The position numbers and the translations under genes are program-made. 64,000 nucleotides of DNA from Rhizophlyctis rosea (taxonomy: Eukaryota > Chytridiomycota > Chytridiomycetes > Rhizophlyctidales > Rhizophlyctidaceae), in contig JADGJC010000202.1 in the NCBI GenBank assembly GCA_027596075.1, positions 3,990-67,989 of the forward strand, given 5' to 3'. This document shows positions 9,498 to 20,451 of the stretch, in pieces. The notes under the pieces were generated by a model. That model ran no database searches. It was given only the letters and a program-made list of their open reading frames with translations, and was not told the origin of the DNA. Numbering within the stretch: position 1 is the stretch's first letter; each line of letters starts with the position of its first letter.

Positions 9498-12298
9498 TTA
9501 CCACAATTTGAAGGATCGCAAAGCCCTATCAACGCCTCCCTCCCCCAACCGCTCCGCCAAAATCTTCGGCAAATGATACGTCAACTTCTTCTCATCCCAA
9601 TCAAGCAACCCCCCACGAATCATCTGGCTGCAATCCTGGCCCACCGCTTTACCCAGATCCACATCCATAGTACAATACACCCGTTTGCAATCCCCGTCCA
9701 TTTCGTTCCAGCAGACTCGCAGCGGGTTGTATTCGATTCCTCTCAGGTACTGCTGGACCGAGGAGAGCGACACCTCTCCGTTGGGAGCCGACATGCCGAG
9801 ATGGTGCACGGCGTCAAGAATTGTTGCGTGGTTGGACGAGATCGGCTTTGGGTGCGGTGGGAGAGTGAAAAGGCGGGATTGAACGTTGTGGAAGATTTGG
9901 AGCTCCTTTTTGAATTCTGATTCGGAGAGGGGCCGTTTGTTGAGGGTTGTGCGTTCGCGAATGTGGAGTTTATGCCCTGCGGGCTTGCTGCGAGGAGGAG
10001 ACAGGAGAGTAAGAGTGCGGTTTTGGTTTCTTGAACAAGTCAGGATGAACGGTGCCAAGACAGCGATTGGATTCCTGGGCGCACCTTTGATGCAAGCGTT
10101 TGAGTTGATCTTCATCTGCAGTTTCGGCAATGCGAGTTCTTTTCTGAGGTAGCGCGTCAGTTTTGGCGTTTGGAGTCGTGACGAGTGCGAGCTGGGATAC
10201 GCTGGTCTCCACCGCGCCATCTTTTGTGAACTCTGTAAATACGGAAAGCCAACACACGATAAAAATTTGATGCTTTTACCTTTACACGGAACAGGCTGGT
10301 CAATCAATCTATGCTTGAACACCTCCCATCCTTGTTGATACTCGTGCAGAATCGCCTCAATACCCAAAGTGACATCGCCTTCATCGAGTAATCTCTTACT
10401 GTTAACTGTAATGGTGGCGAAACGACGACATTTTCCGTCTGCGAGCAAAATGAACTGCTCAGCTTTCCCAAGACCGTGTCTCACAACCTCTGTCGAATCC
10501 AACCGTCTGTCTTCGCGTCTATAATCTTCCCAGGTTGGAGGTCTAGTGATGCAGGCGTAGCGCAACTCTCCTTCCTTCCAGCGTATCAAATGGCATGGTC
10601 GGTTGAATCGTTCACAGATGATGCCGATCAGGATGTACGCGCTCTCTCCAGATGTCTTTACATTCACGCTCCGATCGTTGAGTGCTTTTGCGGCCAGATC
10701 GGAAAGTTGGCGGTGGTCCAGGGGACGATTGTTGTTCGGGTCTGGAACTATCTGGCGGTACTGTTGCGGCAGATCTTGGATCCGCTTGCGATAGCTGAGA
10801 TATACGTAGTCGCAAAGGATGCTGGGTTGGAGATTTTTCAAACGCTTTCGAATTTCGGCGCTAATAGGCTCATCGTATGGCACGTCTTTCGACAGAACAT
10901 CCCTCAGGCTACTACCGAGGGCGGTGAACAGAGCTCTGTGATTGAATGGATTGTCCGAAACGGGCATAAGCCTCACTATGATTCCTGTTGCCTGAGAACT
11001 TCCGACTTCGGCGCGAGGAGCAGCAAGTGTTACAGCGCCGGATGGGGCTTCGTTTCCGGCATTGATAACCTCTTGCTTCTTGAAGTTGTGACGTAAGGCT
11101 AGCATATGAAGCGGTCTCAGCGTTTCGAAGTCCCTGTACCCGAAAAATTTATCCCCTTCATATTTCGGATCCAGTTGATAATGCCCTCTGCGTGCTCTTT
11201 TCAGCAACTTGTCTGCTGTGAGATCACTGAGGTAGCGTTGTGATCCAATTTTGAGATCGAAGCGTTCCTCAGCAGCGCCTATGAAGGGATACCCTTCAAT
11301 AGGTGGCGACACGAAAAGAACACAATGCCGGCTTACTGTCAACTTACTGTCAACTTGAGATATAGTCATTCCTGGCGCATCACTTCCGTTGTTCATCATC
11401 ACGACAAGCGCTACGATTTTTATCAGGCTGTGCTGACGAGCAAGCGCCCTTATTCGCCCTCGCAAGGATTCGGAAGAGGCGTCACTGACGTCACCAACAT
11501 CGAGCCCCACTTCCTCAGGTCCCACTTCCGCACTTTCACTGCCCGGCACGTCGAGAGGTCTGCTTCATGATCATTCAATATTTCAGAATCATCTAAGCCG
11601 GCTTAATTAAATCGTGTCTACCTGCTCCAATCACCAAATGACTGAACTCCTTCCAAACCTTCGCCCAGGTCTTCATCCATTGCTGAATAGCTACAAATGG
11701 ACGTAAGTACTAATGCTTCGTTAGTAAATAGCTTACTGACATCGGCCGACGGACCTTTGCTCCTCATTTGCACGATTGCCGGAGTCCTGGCACGCCATCA
11801 TATCAACGTCAGGTGATACCGGCTGGGATTGTAAGCGTCGATTACTGGGTCCCCCTGCGCTTATGCTTTGCCATCGATGTAAGGTGCTGTCTTCCTCGGT
11901 TGAGCCTTGCTGTTCGGGAGGACATATTCGCTTTTGCCGTTTCATCAGTCCTTGCCACAACCACTGCTCAAGGCTTTTTGCAATGGATCATAAGCTAACA
12001 CGCCTGTGCTCCCAAACGACGTTGCCCCTTACATTTCAAGCTCCTGCGCATTCTGCTCAGTCTCCTTCAAACGGTCGGTGGACCAATTCAACTGTTCCGT
12101 CAACATATCTCGATCTTCTTTCAATCTTTCCCATTCAGCTTCTTTAGCCGCCAAACTTTCCTTCATCAACCTATTCTCTTCCGTCAAATTGTCGTTGACT
12201 GCCCTGCCGAGCGCCAGTTGTGTCTCCAATTGCGACTTCTCAGCAAGAGCTTGCCCGTAGTTCTTCACGAGCTCCTCTTGGGTTTCTTTGCTGAACAT
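9498..12298 (-). CDS. Tandem family copy C: complete 807-aa coiled-coil / wHTH-like / pseudo-OTU-like / NLS / wHTH-like protein
   Basis: This is the only complete member. Seven exons sum to 2424 nt with all phases consistent: 12033-12298, 11737-11973, 11622-11690, 11348-11562, 10280-11278, 10085-10232 and 9498-9987. Residues 1-88 form a coiled coil (EENRLMKESLAAKEAEWERL) and 89-190 a polar linker. Residues 205-320 look winged-helix-like (LIKIVALVVMMNNG ... RRGHYQLDPKYEG). Residues 370-575 resemble an OTU fold: FNHRALFTALG sits where DGNCLFRAL would be, with Ala378 at the nucleophile position, then GESAYILIGIICERF, then AEQFILL at the His strand. Residues 624-644 carry a bipartite NLS (QKRTR ... 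KRLHQ). Residues 690-790 are a second winged-helix-like domain (EYNPLRVCWNEMDG, CSQMIRGGLLDW, ERLGEGGVDRAL). Introns are 46-97 nt. Function is unknown; a nuclear non-catalytic adaptor or DNA binder is inferred. Confidence 0.7.
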
Positions 12299-13182
12299 GA
12301 TTGCTTTCTGAAAGGGGTCGGGAAATTGGAAAGATATGCGAATTATACGATGATATATAGCGCGTATTGTGGATGATGATGTTTGCGCGTACCGCGGATG
12401 ATATGGTGGGAGACTGGACAACAAAAGCGGAGTAAAAGAAGACGGTAACCATTATCAGACCGCTTTTTGTACTTGTGGAGGGACAACTGCACATGACCTT
12501 TTGGGAGGGGAAGTGTGAGATTACGCGATGTCTCACCAATGTGCTCCACGCCACCTGGCCTGAGTCGAACTATGGAGATCATGAGCCGTTTCAAAGTATG
12601 AAATCATTTCTGATGACTATTTCGTACAGCTATGGCATTGTCTTGTGATAGGTCTCTACGTATAACTTACTCTTTGGCGCACGTGTACAACTCACTGAAC
12701 GTGATATATGCATTTGTGCACGAGTTGACAAGTTCCAGCAAAATTAAACATTCATTTTAGGGTTGTCATGATGGGATGTCGGTTGTAAATTGTCATTAGA
12801 GAGTTTCCCTGCTATTCCTTCTGAATTTTTTATGGCTGCGCCGCAAAATTTCCTACCAGAACATTTGAAATACGACCACAAACCGGAGGGGGCCTCAATT
12901 TTCGATGCACTGCCACCACGCGCTGTCAAAGCCACATCCCCGGCCAGTCTTCTTTCAAGAAAAACTATTTATTTACATCAAAATGACTTGACGACTTATG
13001 CTGCATGTAAAAGCCTCTACTATTTGCAACATGTATTGCGACGACACTTTTTTGTGGGGACAATGCAGCTATGACATCTATGGGACATAGTCGTAAGTCT
13101 CGCAACTCGTTCCAAACAGTAAAATAAGCTTGAAATGAGATACTCACCACATGATGAACACCCTCAACACCAATCGCACATC
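12299..13182. other. Intergenic spacer between family copies C and D
   Basis: It contains the upstream element of copy C (12477-12496) and the shared cluster element. No gene with coding character was seen. Confidence 0.45.
12913..12938. repeat. Shared cluster element, site 3
   Basis: CCACGCGCTGTCAAAGCCAC differs from site 1 at only one or two positions. It is located about 615 bp upstream of copy C's start. Confidence 0.5.
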
Positions 13183-16011
13183 TCACTTCCTCAACCTCCC
13201 CTCAACATCCTTCGGCAACCGATACATCGACACCCTCCCCCCAGTCTCCACCCACTCCAACAACCCCGCCTCAACCAACCGACCACAATCCATCTCCACA
13301 ACCCGCTCCAAATCCTCACTCATATTCGCATAAACCAACTCCGACACCCCCATCTCGCGCAAGCACACCCGCAACGGGTTGTACTCCCTTCTTTCACGCT
13401 TTTCAGAATAGCAAAGAGCGGGACCTATTCGCTCCGCGCGAAGGTGGCGAGACGGTACACTCTGTCGAGGATTGTTACGTGGTTGAAAGGGATGGGTGTG
13501 GAATGAAATCGGGAGTCGCATAGCTTGCTTTGGTAAAGATGGAAGGTTCGGAGCTCGTTTTCGAATTCGGATTGGGTGAGGATGGGTTTGTTGAGAATTG
13601 TGCGTTCGCGTTGGTGGGAGGTGTATGGGGTTTGGTCCGTGGACTTGGTGGGTGTGCTAAAAGGGAAGGAAGGGAATTTGTTCAGAGATGGCAGCGGCAG
13701 TGCATGCAGACGAATCAAGGTTGTCGTATGCATTGTCAAAAAGGTCTTTGAAACACACCTTTGGCGCAAACGCTTGGATTGAGTATCATCCTCACTCTCG
13801 AGCGGGTGAGATCTTTTCTGAGAGTGTGTCCCCGCGATGTCGTTTCCAATGTCTGTAGTTGCGGTGTGCATGTCCTGCGACGCACTGACCACTCCCCCGT
13901 CATCTGTAGTGGACACAATCAATGTCAAGGCCACGATAAACTTACTTCACAAAGCAGACTCAATCCAGCCGTTATCACAATACCTTCGTAAGACGCCATA
14001 GTGATCGGCCCCTTGAACACGTTCCAGCCTCGAAAGCCTCCATAATGGCTGATATGCCCCAACCAACGTGGTCCTGATTAAGCAAAGTCTTGGTTCCCAC
14101 AGTGACGTTCGCGAAGCCAAGACCGGATCCGTCTGTGATGATGATGAACTGCTCCGCTCCTTCGAAGTCCTGTCTCACGACGTCCAACGCCAATGGTCGA
14201 CTTGCGCTTTTGTACTCCTGTGACGAAAGCGGCTTTGTGATGCAAGCGTAGCTCAATTTGTCCTTTTCCCACAAAATAAGATGACATGGTCGCTTGAACG
14301 CTTGACAGATCAGGCCAATCAAGATAGGAGCGCTGTCTCCCGATGGTTGTTTATCCAGATGCCGGTCGTCGAGGACTTTTGCGGCTAGTTTGGCAAGGAG
14401 TTGATGCTCCGAAAGGTCTTGCCTTTCCGACGCCGAAATCGAGTTGCGACACTTGCGGAACAAGTCGTCTTTCGTGAGGCCTCAGCTGAGGGAGATGTAC
14501 TCGGACAGGATGGCGGGTGGAAGGTCCTTCAAACATTCCTGGACTTTCATGCGGACGTTATCGGCGGCCATCTGCTCCTCGTGAGGGTAGAGAGACTTCA
14601 GGCTGTTGCCGAGAGCTGTGAACATAGCTCTGTGATTGAATGAGTAGCCAGTAACAGGTCTGAGAATAATGGGTATTTCGTTGCGCCCGCCCTTTTCCAA
14701 TGACCGCTGGGGAGCACGACTGGCAGGACCAGCATGTGATGTGGAGCCGAGTTGGTCTTCGTGTCCGTCATCTCCCTGAGCGCGAATTTCGGATTGATAA
14801 CGCAATGCCATCGCGTAGAGCGTTCCGAGCTTTCCGTAATCTTTGTATTCGAAGAGCCTCATTCCTTCATAATCCGGCTGTAATCGGAAAAGCCCCGGTT
14901 CCAATCTCAACAATATCTTGTTGCGGGTGTAGAGTTTGTTGAGAAGACTCGATGGGCTCGTCAAGTCGACACCGAAGCAACTCTTAGCGATGCCTTGAAA
15001 TGATGATATGATGGTTAATATTTTTCTTTGCGTTAGAGCAGAGTAATGTTGCCTGCTTACGGCTGAGTTGCGATCCCGTCACTCCCGAGCCTGTGGCCCC
15101 AGTCTCCATCATGACAATGAGCGCCGCCAGTTGCGTTAGGTGAACTTGGCGCGCGGCGGAGACGATGCGCTCTTGCAAAGATTTCGAGCCGACGATGATG
15201 ACAATATCATCATCCGATTCGTCCTTGATGGTTACGTCTTCAGCATCTTCAGAAACTGCTGGCGTACCGTCATTTCCGTCGCCGGGTGGTGTATTCTGGG
15301 TACTTATGTGCAACAATGTCAAGGAACATATCACGACGTCGCATCAACATTCGGTTTGACTCAACTACCTGCGGATATCAGTAGGGTTATGAATCTCTGC
15401 CGAAGCTTCGTCCAGGACTTTGATGGAGCGGTCTCTATCCATTGATGAAATGCAGCAGAGTATCGAAGACGTTGGTTTTTGTTCTTCACGCAAGGCATCA
15501 AGCAAACATTACCGACCTTTCTTCCCCGCTCACAGGCGGTTGTGGTTGCGAATGCAGGTCTTGGAGACTGGATTCTCCTGGTGACGATTCGCTCATGCTC
15601 TGCCTTCGACGTGGTGTGTTGTGGTCTTCGATTGAACCCCGTTGTCCAGAAAGCGGTACTCGCTTTTGTAGCAGTCCTTGCACCCCCTGCCACATGCTTT
15701 GCCAGTACTTTAGTATCAGCACGTCCCAATAATCGAGTTCAGCCCTTTCCGTACCTTTCATGCTCTTTCTCAACACTTCTCAACCGTTCCTCAGATAAGT
15801 TTAGCTGTTCCGCCAACGTATCTCGTTCCTCTTTCAGTCTACTACATTCAGCTTCTTTGATCTTCAAAGCATCCTTCACCCGTTTAATCTCCTCCGTCAA
15901 GTCATCGTTGACGGCTCTGGCGAGTGCCAGCTGTATCTTCAACTGCCTTTTCTCGTTAACGGCTTCCCCGTATTTCAATCCAAGGTCCTCGTATGATTCG
16001 TCGCTGACCAT
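13183..16011 (-). pseudogene. Tandem family copy D: near full-length pseudogene
   Basis: This copy has the same domain order as copy C. It has a coiled coil from ATG 16011 (EKRQLKIQLALARAVNDDL), then the linker QSMSESSPGESSLQDLHSQ. Winged-helix-1 follows (LAALIVMMETGATGSG), then the OTU-like segment (FNHRAMFTALGNSL, APILIGLICQAFKRP, AEQFIIITDGSGLGF). The NLS (QKRSHPLESEDDTQSKRLRQ) and the C-terminal domain complete it. It is broken in three places. An in-frame TGA at 14482-14484 lies between EYISLS and GLTKDD, where copy E reads EYIALSHGSKKDD. TAG at 13425-13427 replaces the Trp of SEWVPF. A frameshift just downstream is needed to reach EYNPLRVCLREMG. Residual similarity on both sides of each lesion shows recent decay. 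The upstream exon 1-2 splice still restores the frame (acceptor CAAAG before CATGTGG). Confidence 0.7.
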
Positions 16012-17184
16012 GATTGATACCGTTGACAGCAGTTGGAAAAGCAGGGTGGTATTGAAATGATGACTGACCGCCAAGTGTGTAGTTGATGAAGGTGAACAAG
16101 AGAGGAAAGTGTCACATCACAAAACCCTGTTGTCACTTCCATCAATTCGAAGTGGCGCTTCACATGACAAGTATGACATTCCGGTGGGGAAGCATATCTC
16201 ACCTGGGTATTGACTCCACAAACTCTACCGGTGCAAGCCACCTGGCCTGGACCCGACCCATTGTACCATTTGTGACGAAAGAGAAGTAACAAGAAGGGGT
16301 GGTGTAATAATCAGGTCAGAATGTACCACATTTTTACTACGAAAAATGATAAGGCCTTTGATTAGAAACCAGTCAATTTCCAACTTGCCATACCCTGTCA
16401 TCATCTTTACAAATACATACCTTGGCAAAGTGTTACGTCGGTCTGGTTGCTAAATTCATCTATTCAAAACCATTGATGGAGCCGCATGACGTTGACTTCG
16501 CAAATCGTGCGCACCGTTTGCAGGTGGTTCTCTGAAACAGCTGATTCCATTATGATTGGCCTGTAGAAGTACAGTTTTTTTTAGAAGTTTATAAGGTCCT
16601 GCTAAGCATTTCGTCGCGCCTAGACCAGAACTAATTCTACACGCTTCGTCAATGGCCCCTCGCGTGTTGGATCTTGCCCACGAGTCACTGGTAGCGCATT
16701 TGCTTGAGTGAGCTTTGCCACTTGGCGGTTCGAACAGAATAAGGAGCACTTACTTTAGGGCGGTTAGGATGTGCATCTTGATTTCAAGTTGTCATCGAGA
16801 TATTGGTGTAAGTTATAAAGGCCCATCAACTATGTGTCAACTATGTGAAGGTGTAATCACCACGACTATGCACCAGAAACACCCTATGATTTCGCAGAAG
16901 TTTCGGCCAGGAGAAAGCAGGTTACCCAGTGTGCCACAAATATTTGCAATGCTTTGATCCTATCATGCAGACTTTGAATACATATCATATATACACTTGA
17001 AGCTCTGCAGATCCGTCATCAAAATTCCAGCTGGCACACCCAACGCGCGATCTAAGCCACATCCGCGAGCAAATCGATATCCCATCTTTTGTGTAGTTAT
17101 CATCTACAGTAACGAAACGCACATCAAATTACCTGAGGGATAATGAGGCATAGATGAGTCTCTACTAAGCGAGTATATATCGTA
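16012..17184. other. Intergenic spacer between family copies D and E
   Basis: It holds the AAAACCCTGTTGTCA element (16121-16135) upstream of copy D and the shared cluster element at about 17037-17064. No gene with coding character was seen. Confidence 0.45.
17037..17064. repeat. Shared cluster element, site 4
   Basis: AACGCGCGATCTAAGCCACA matches the element of the other spacers. It is about 1.0 kb upstream of copy D's start. Confidence 0.45.
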
Positions 17185-19893
17185 TCAGGATTCAGATGAA
17201 ATACAATGCAATATCTGGAGCTTTTCGTTAATGCTCGTCAGTTTGAAATTGCGAAGTGTAGCACAACCAGGACTTACCATAAAGCAGACAGCCTCATCGC
17301 CAACTACCACCCTCGCCAACCTCCCCATGACCCCCTTCGGCATTCGATACACCAAGTCCTTTTCCTTTCCCTTTTCTTCGACTTCCGCCTCCTTCAGCAA
17401 CGTCGTCGGATCCATCTGACGGGATCAGGATTGGCTCGTTGACTGTTTTGTCGTGGGAGGTATGGAGTGTTTGCTTCGTGTTTTCGGACGCGGATGCGCT
17501 GGGAGAGAGAAGTGGACGTAAGCTGCTTAGAAGTTGCGGAGCCCGTGGTTGCGGATCGGCAAAAGATAACGGACTCCAGTTAGCACTCACCTCAGACGCA
17601 CACGCTTAGACTGACTATTCTCCTCTGCTTCGTGTGAACGCGTTCGTTTTCGAGACTGTGTCGCCGTAACGTCGTTTCTGATGTCTTCCGGCACGGCCCC
17701 TATGTCCTGCGACGTACTGGTACCTTCGACATCAGCTATAGCGGACAGATTAATCACAGTCCATTACCATTCAACTTTGCTTACAGACAAAGTGCCATTT
17801 TCATGAACCCCTACCTTCGTGGGAAGACGCCATATTGATGGGCTCACCAAACACATCCCATCCCTTCGCAAAAACCTCCAAAATTGCCGACATGCCCCAA
17901 CCAACGTGGTCTCCATCAAGCAACGACTTAGTGCCAACAGTCACATTTGTGAAGCGAAGACCCGACCCGTCTGTGATCATAATGAACTGCTCCGCTCCAA
18001 GATTCCTTCTCACAATTTCCAGAGACGTCAATGGTTGACTTTCGCGTTTGTACTCCTCCACGCAAAGAGGCTTCGTAATGCAAGCGTAGCTCACTTGGTC
18101 GGTCCGCCGAAGGATGAGATGGCATGGTCGGTTGAATTGTTGACACACGAGGCCGATTAGGATATGAGCGCCTTTACCGGATGGTCGGACGTTGACGTGG
18201 CGATCGTCGAGGACTTTTGCGGCCAGTTCGACGAGTTGTTGATGGTCAGCAGGGTCGGAACTGAGTGACGCTGAGGCAAGTTTGTGATACTTGGGAGGCA
18301 AGTCGTCTTTCTTGGAGCCATGGCTGAGGGCGATGTACTCTTTCAGGAGGGCGGGTGGAAGATCCTTCAAGCTTTCCTGAACCTTCAAGCGGATACCGTC
18401 GTCGGCCCAATGCTCCATTTGAGGGAGGAGGGACATGAGGCTGTTGCCGAGGGCGGTGAACAAGGGTCGGTGGTTGAATTTGTTGCCGCCAGAAAGGGGT
18501 TTGAGCTTGACGACGATCTCTTTCCGCCGACTCTCCTCCAGTGTTGGACCGGGAGCACGACCCGCAGACGATGTCGAAACGGATAGGTCTTCGTGCCCAG
18601 CATCTCCATCAGCTTGATTCTCGGGTTGCTGCTGCGATGCCATCGTGTAAAGTGTTTCGAGCTCTCCGAAATCTTTGTATTCGAAGAGCTTCATTCCGTC
18701 ATAGTCCGGATGCATTTGGTAGTATCCCTGTTTTGGTCTTCTCAAGAGGTGATCGATTCGAATGAGGTTACTGAGCTGGAGGGATGTGTTCTTGATTGTA
18801 ATACCGAAGCGTCTCACGGCGACGCCTGACAACATGGTCAATTATCGGGAGTAGGTAAAGCATCCGGCACAGTGGCGCATCGCCCCTTACCATTGACCTG
18901 CGATGCCGTCATTCCCGGGCTTGCAGTCCCATTCTCCATCATGATAATGAGGGCTGTCAGTTTCTTCACAGGGATTTGGCGAGCGAGCGCAGAAATGCGC
19001 TCTTGCAAGGACCCGGAAGAGCTATTGATGATGTCACCATCATCATCCGATTCGACTTTGATAGCCTTTGCTTTGTCGACAGCTTCACGAGCTTCTCGAG
19101 TGTCACTGTTTGGATGGCCGCTGGATTCGTTTAGAAGTCTTGTTTACAATTCTGGTTAGCAGATCATCCAAAATTTGCACCGATTTGTCGTGTTTGTTTA
19201 CCTGCGAAGGTATTCGAATGGATCTACCTCGTCCAACCGTTCCTCTGGGACTTTGGCAGGGTGGTCCTCATCCATTGGCGAAGAGCTTAGGTGCATTTGA
19301 AAGTGTTGATTGATGGTCCATAACCATTTCATCAAAGACACAGTACAAACCTCTGCTCCTTGCTTTCAGCTTCAATGGGTGAAGCCCGACATGTGATGCT
19401 GGTTGACGGCCGTGGTTGCGAATGCATGTGTTGCAAAGCGGGTCCTCCTGGTGACGATTCGCTCATGCTCTGCCATCGCTGTGGTGCGCCGTCTATTTGT
19501 GCTGGGGCTCGAAGTTCGGCAGGCTGTGCGTGCTCTGTGATCAGCCTCTGCAATACCCGCATGATACTTTTGGCCAGTCCGTTAGCATATATCAAGCTCT
19601 ATGGTGAAAACCATCACCTTCAGTGTATCTCACCTCGCTTTATCCTGCTCACTCTTAGTCAACCACTCATCAGACACTTCTAGCTTCTTCATCAACGTAT
19701 CTCGTTCCCCGTAAACTTTCATCAGCTCTCCTTCCAACTTTCCGACCCCCACGTCCTTAACAGCCAAAGTTTCATCCAACTTCTTATTCTCCTCCGTCAG
19801 AAGCCCGTTGACCGTTGTAGCGTGGTTCAGCTGTGTTTCCAGGTCCGATTTCTCAGCAAGGACTCGGGCATAGTTGCGCACGACTTCGTCCAT
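17185..19893 (-). CDS. Tandem family copy E: OTU-like domain intact, C-terminal winged-helix domain deleted
   Basis: Function is unknown. The ATG at 19893 starts a coiled coil (VLAEKSDLETQLNHATTVN, TEENKKLDETLAVKD). The linker QSMSESSPGGPALQHMHSQ follows. The winged-helix-1/OTU-like block at 17801-18841 is uninterrupted (YYQMHPDYDGMKLFEYKDF, NKFNHRPLFTALGNSL, AHILIGLVCQQFNRP, AEQFIMITDGSGLRFTNV); Pro sits where OTU proteases have catalytic Cys. The NLS exon (QSRKRTRS ... QSKRVRLR) ends at a GTGAGT donor. The last exon starts TVNEPILIPS like the siblings, then jumps to a remnant of the domain end (LLKEAEVEEKGKEKDLVYR, in another frame). About 270 bp of the C-terminal winged-helix core are gone. 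The protein probably ends early, near 17294. It is either a truncated functional form or a pseudogene. Confidence 0.5.
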
Positions 19894-20451
19894 GGCTGGA
19901 AGTGGTGAGGCGGGTCGATGTTACAGTGCGTGGTATTCCGATGTAAGGTTTGCCGTGGATGATAGTGGTGATAGGCTGATAAGAGTACAACGTGGGAAAG
20001 GTATAAAACAATGTAGTTAATGCACCCTGTAAGTCCCGTTGATGAGTTTTGGGGGAGTCAGTTCCACGATGTTCACATGACAGAGGAGGCAGAGTATGGC
20101 ATCTGCGGTATGTTTACACCACTGCCCGAGGTCTCTCACCATGACTGTTTACTTAGGACCCTGACAAGCCACTATAATGATTCCCTTTTGGGGTAAATTG
20201 GACAAAAACTGGGCCAATCTTCTGCTTGTGTGTTCGGGCAAAGCCAACTCCAGAGTTCAGACCTCCATCACGTCGCACTTTCCTATTTTCCCACTTGCGG
20301 AGGAAATGAGCATCTTGCGTAGTACTGACAATGACCAGTGAACCATAACTACTAATGAACGTCTGGCAAAAGTTTCGGGACTGCAAAGCACCGCGACGAT
20401 GTTGCAAGTGTCCGATATCACGGGAGGTTGTCACTGGGGTTGCCTCGCATT
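19894..20451. other. Divergent promoter spacer between family copy E and the SET gene
   Basis: This region of 558 bp between start codons of opposite strands holds no gene with coding character and no clear repeat. Confidence 0.4.

Noticed and set aside
5227..19893. Family considered as Crinkler-type (CRN) effectors
   Set aside because: No LFLAK-type ubiquitin-like header or DWL motif is present; the N-terminus is a coiled coil.
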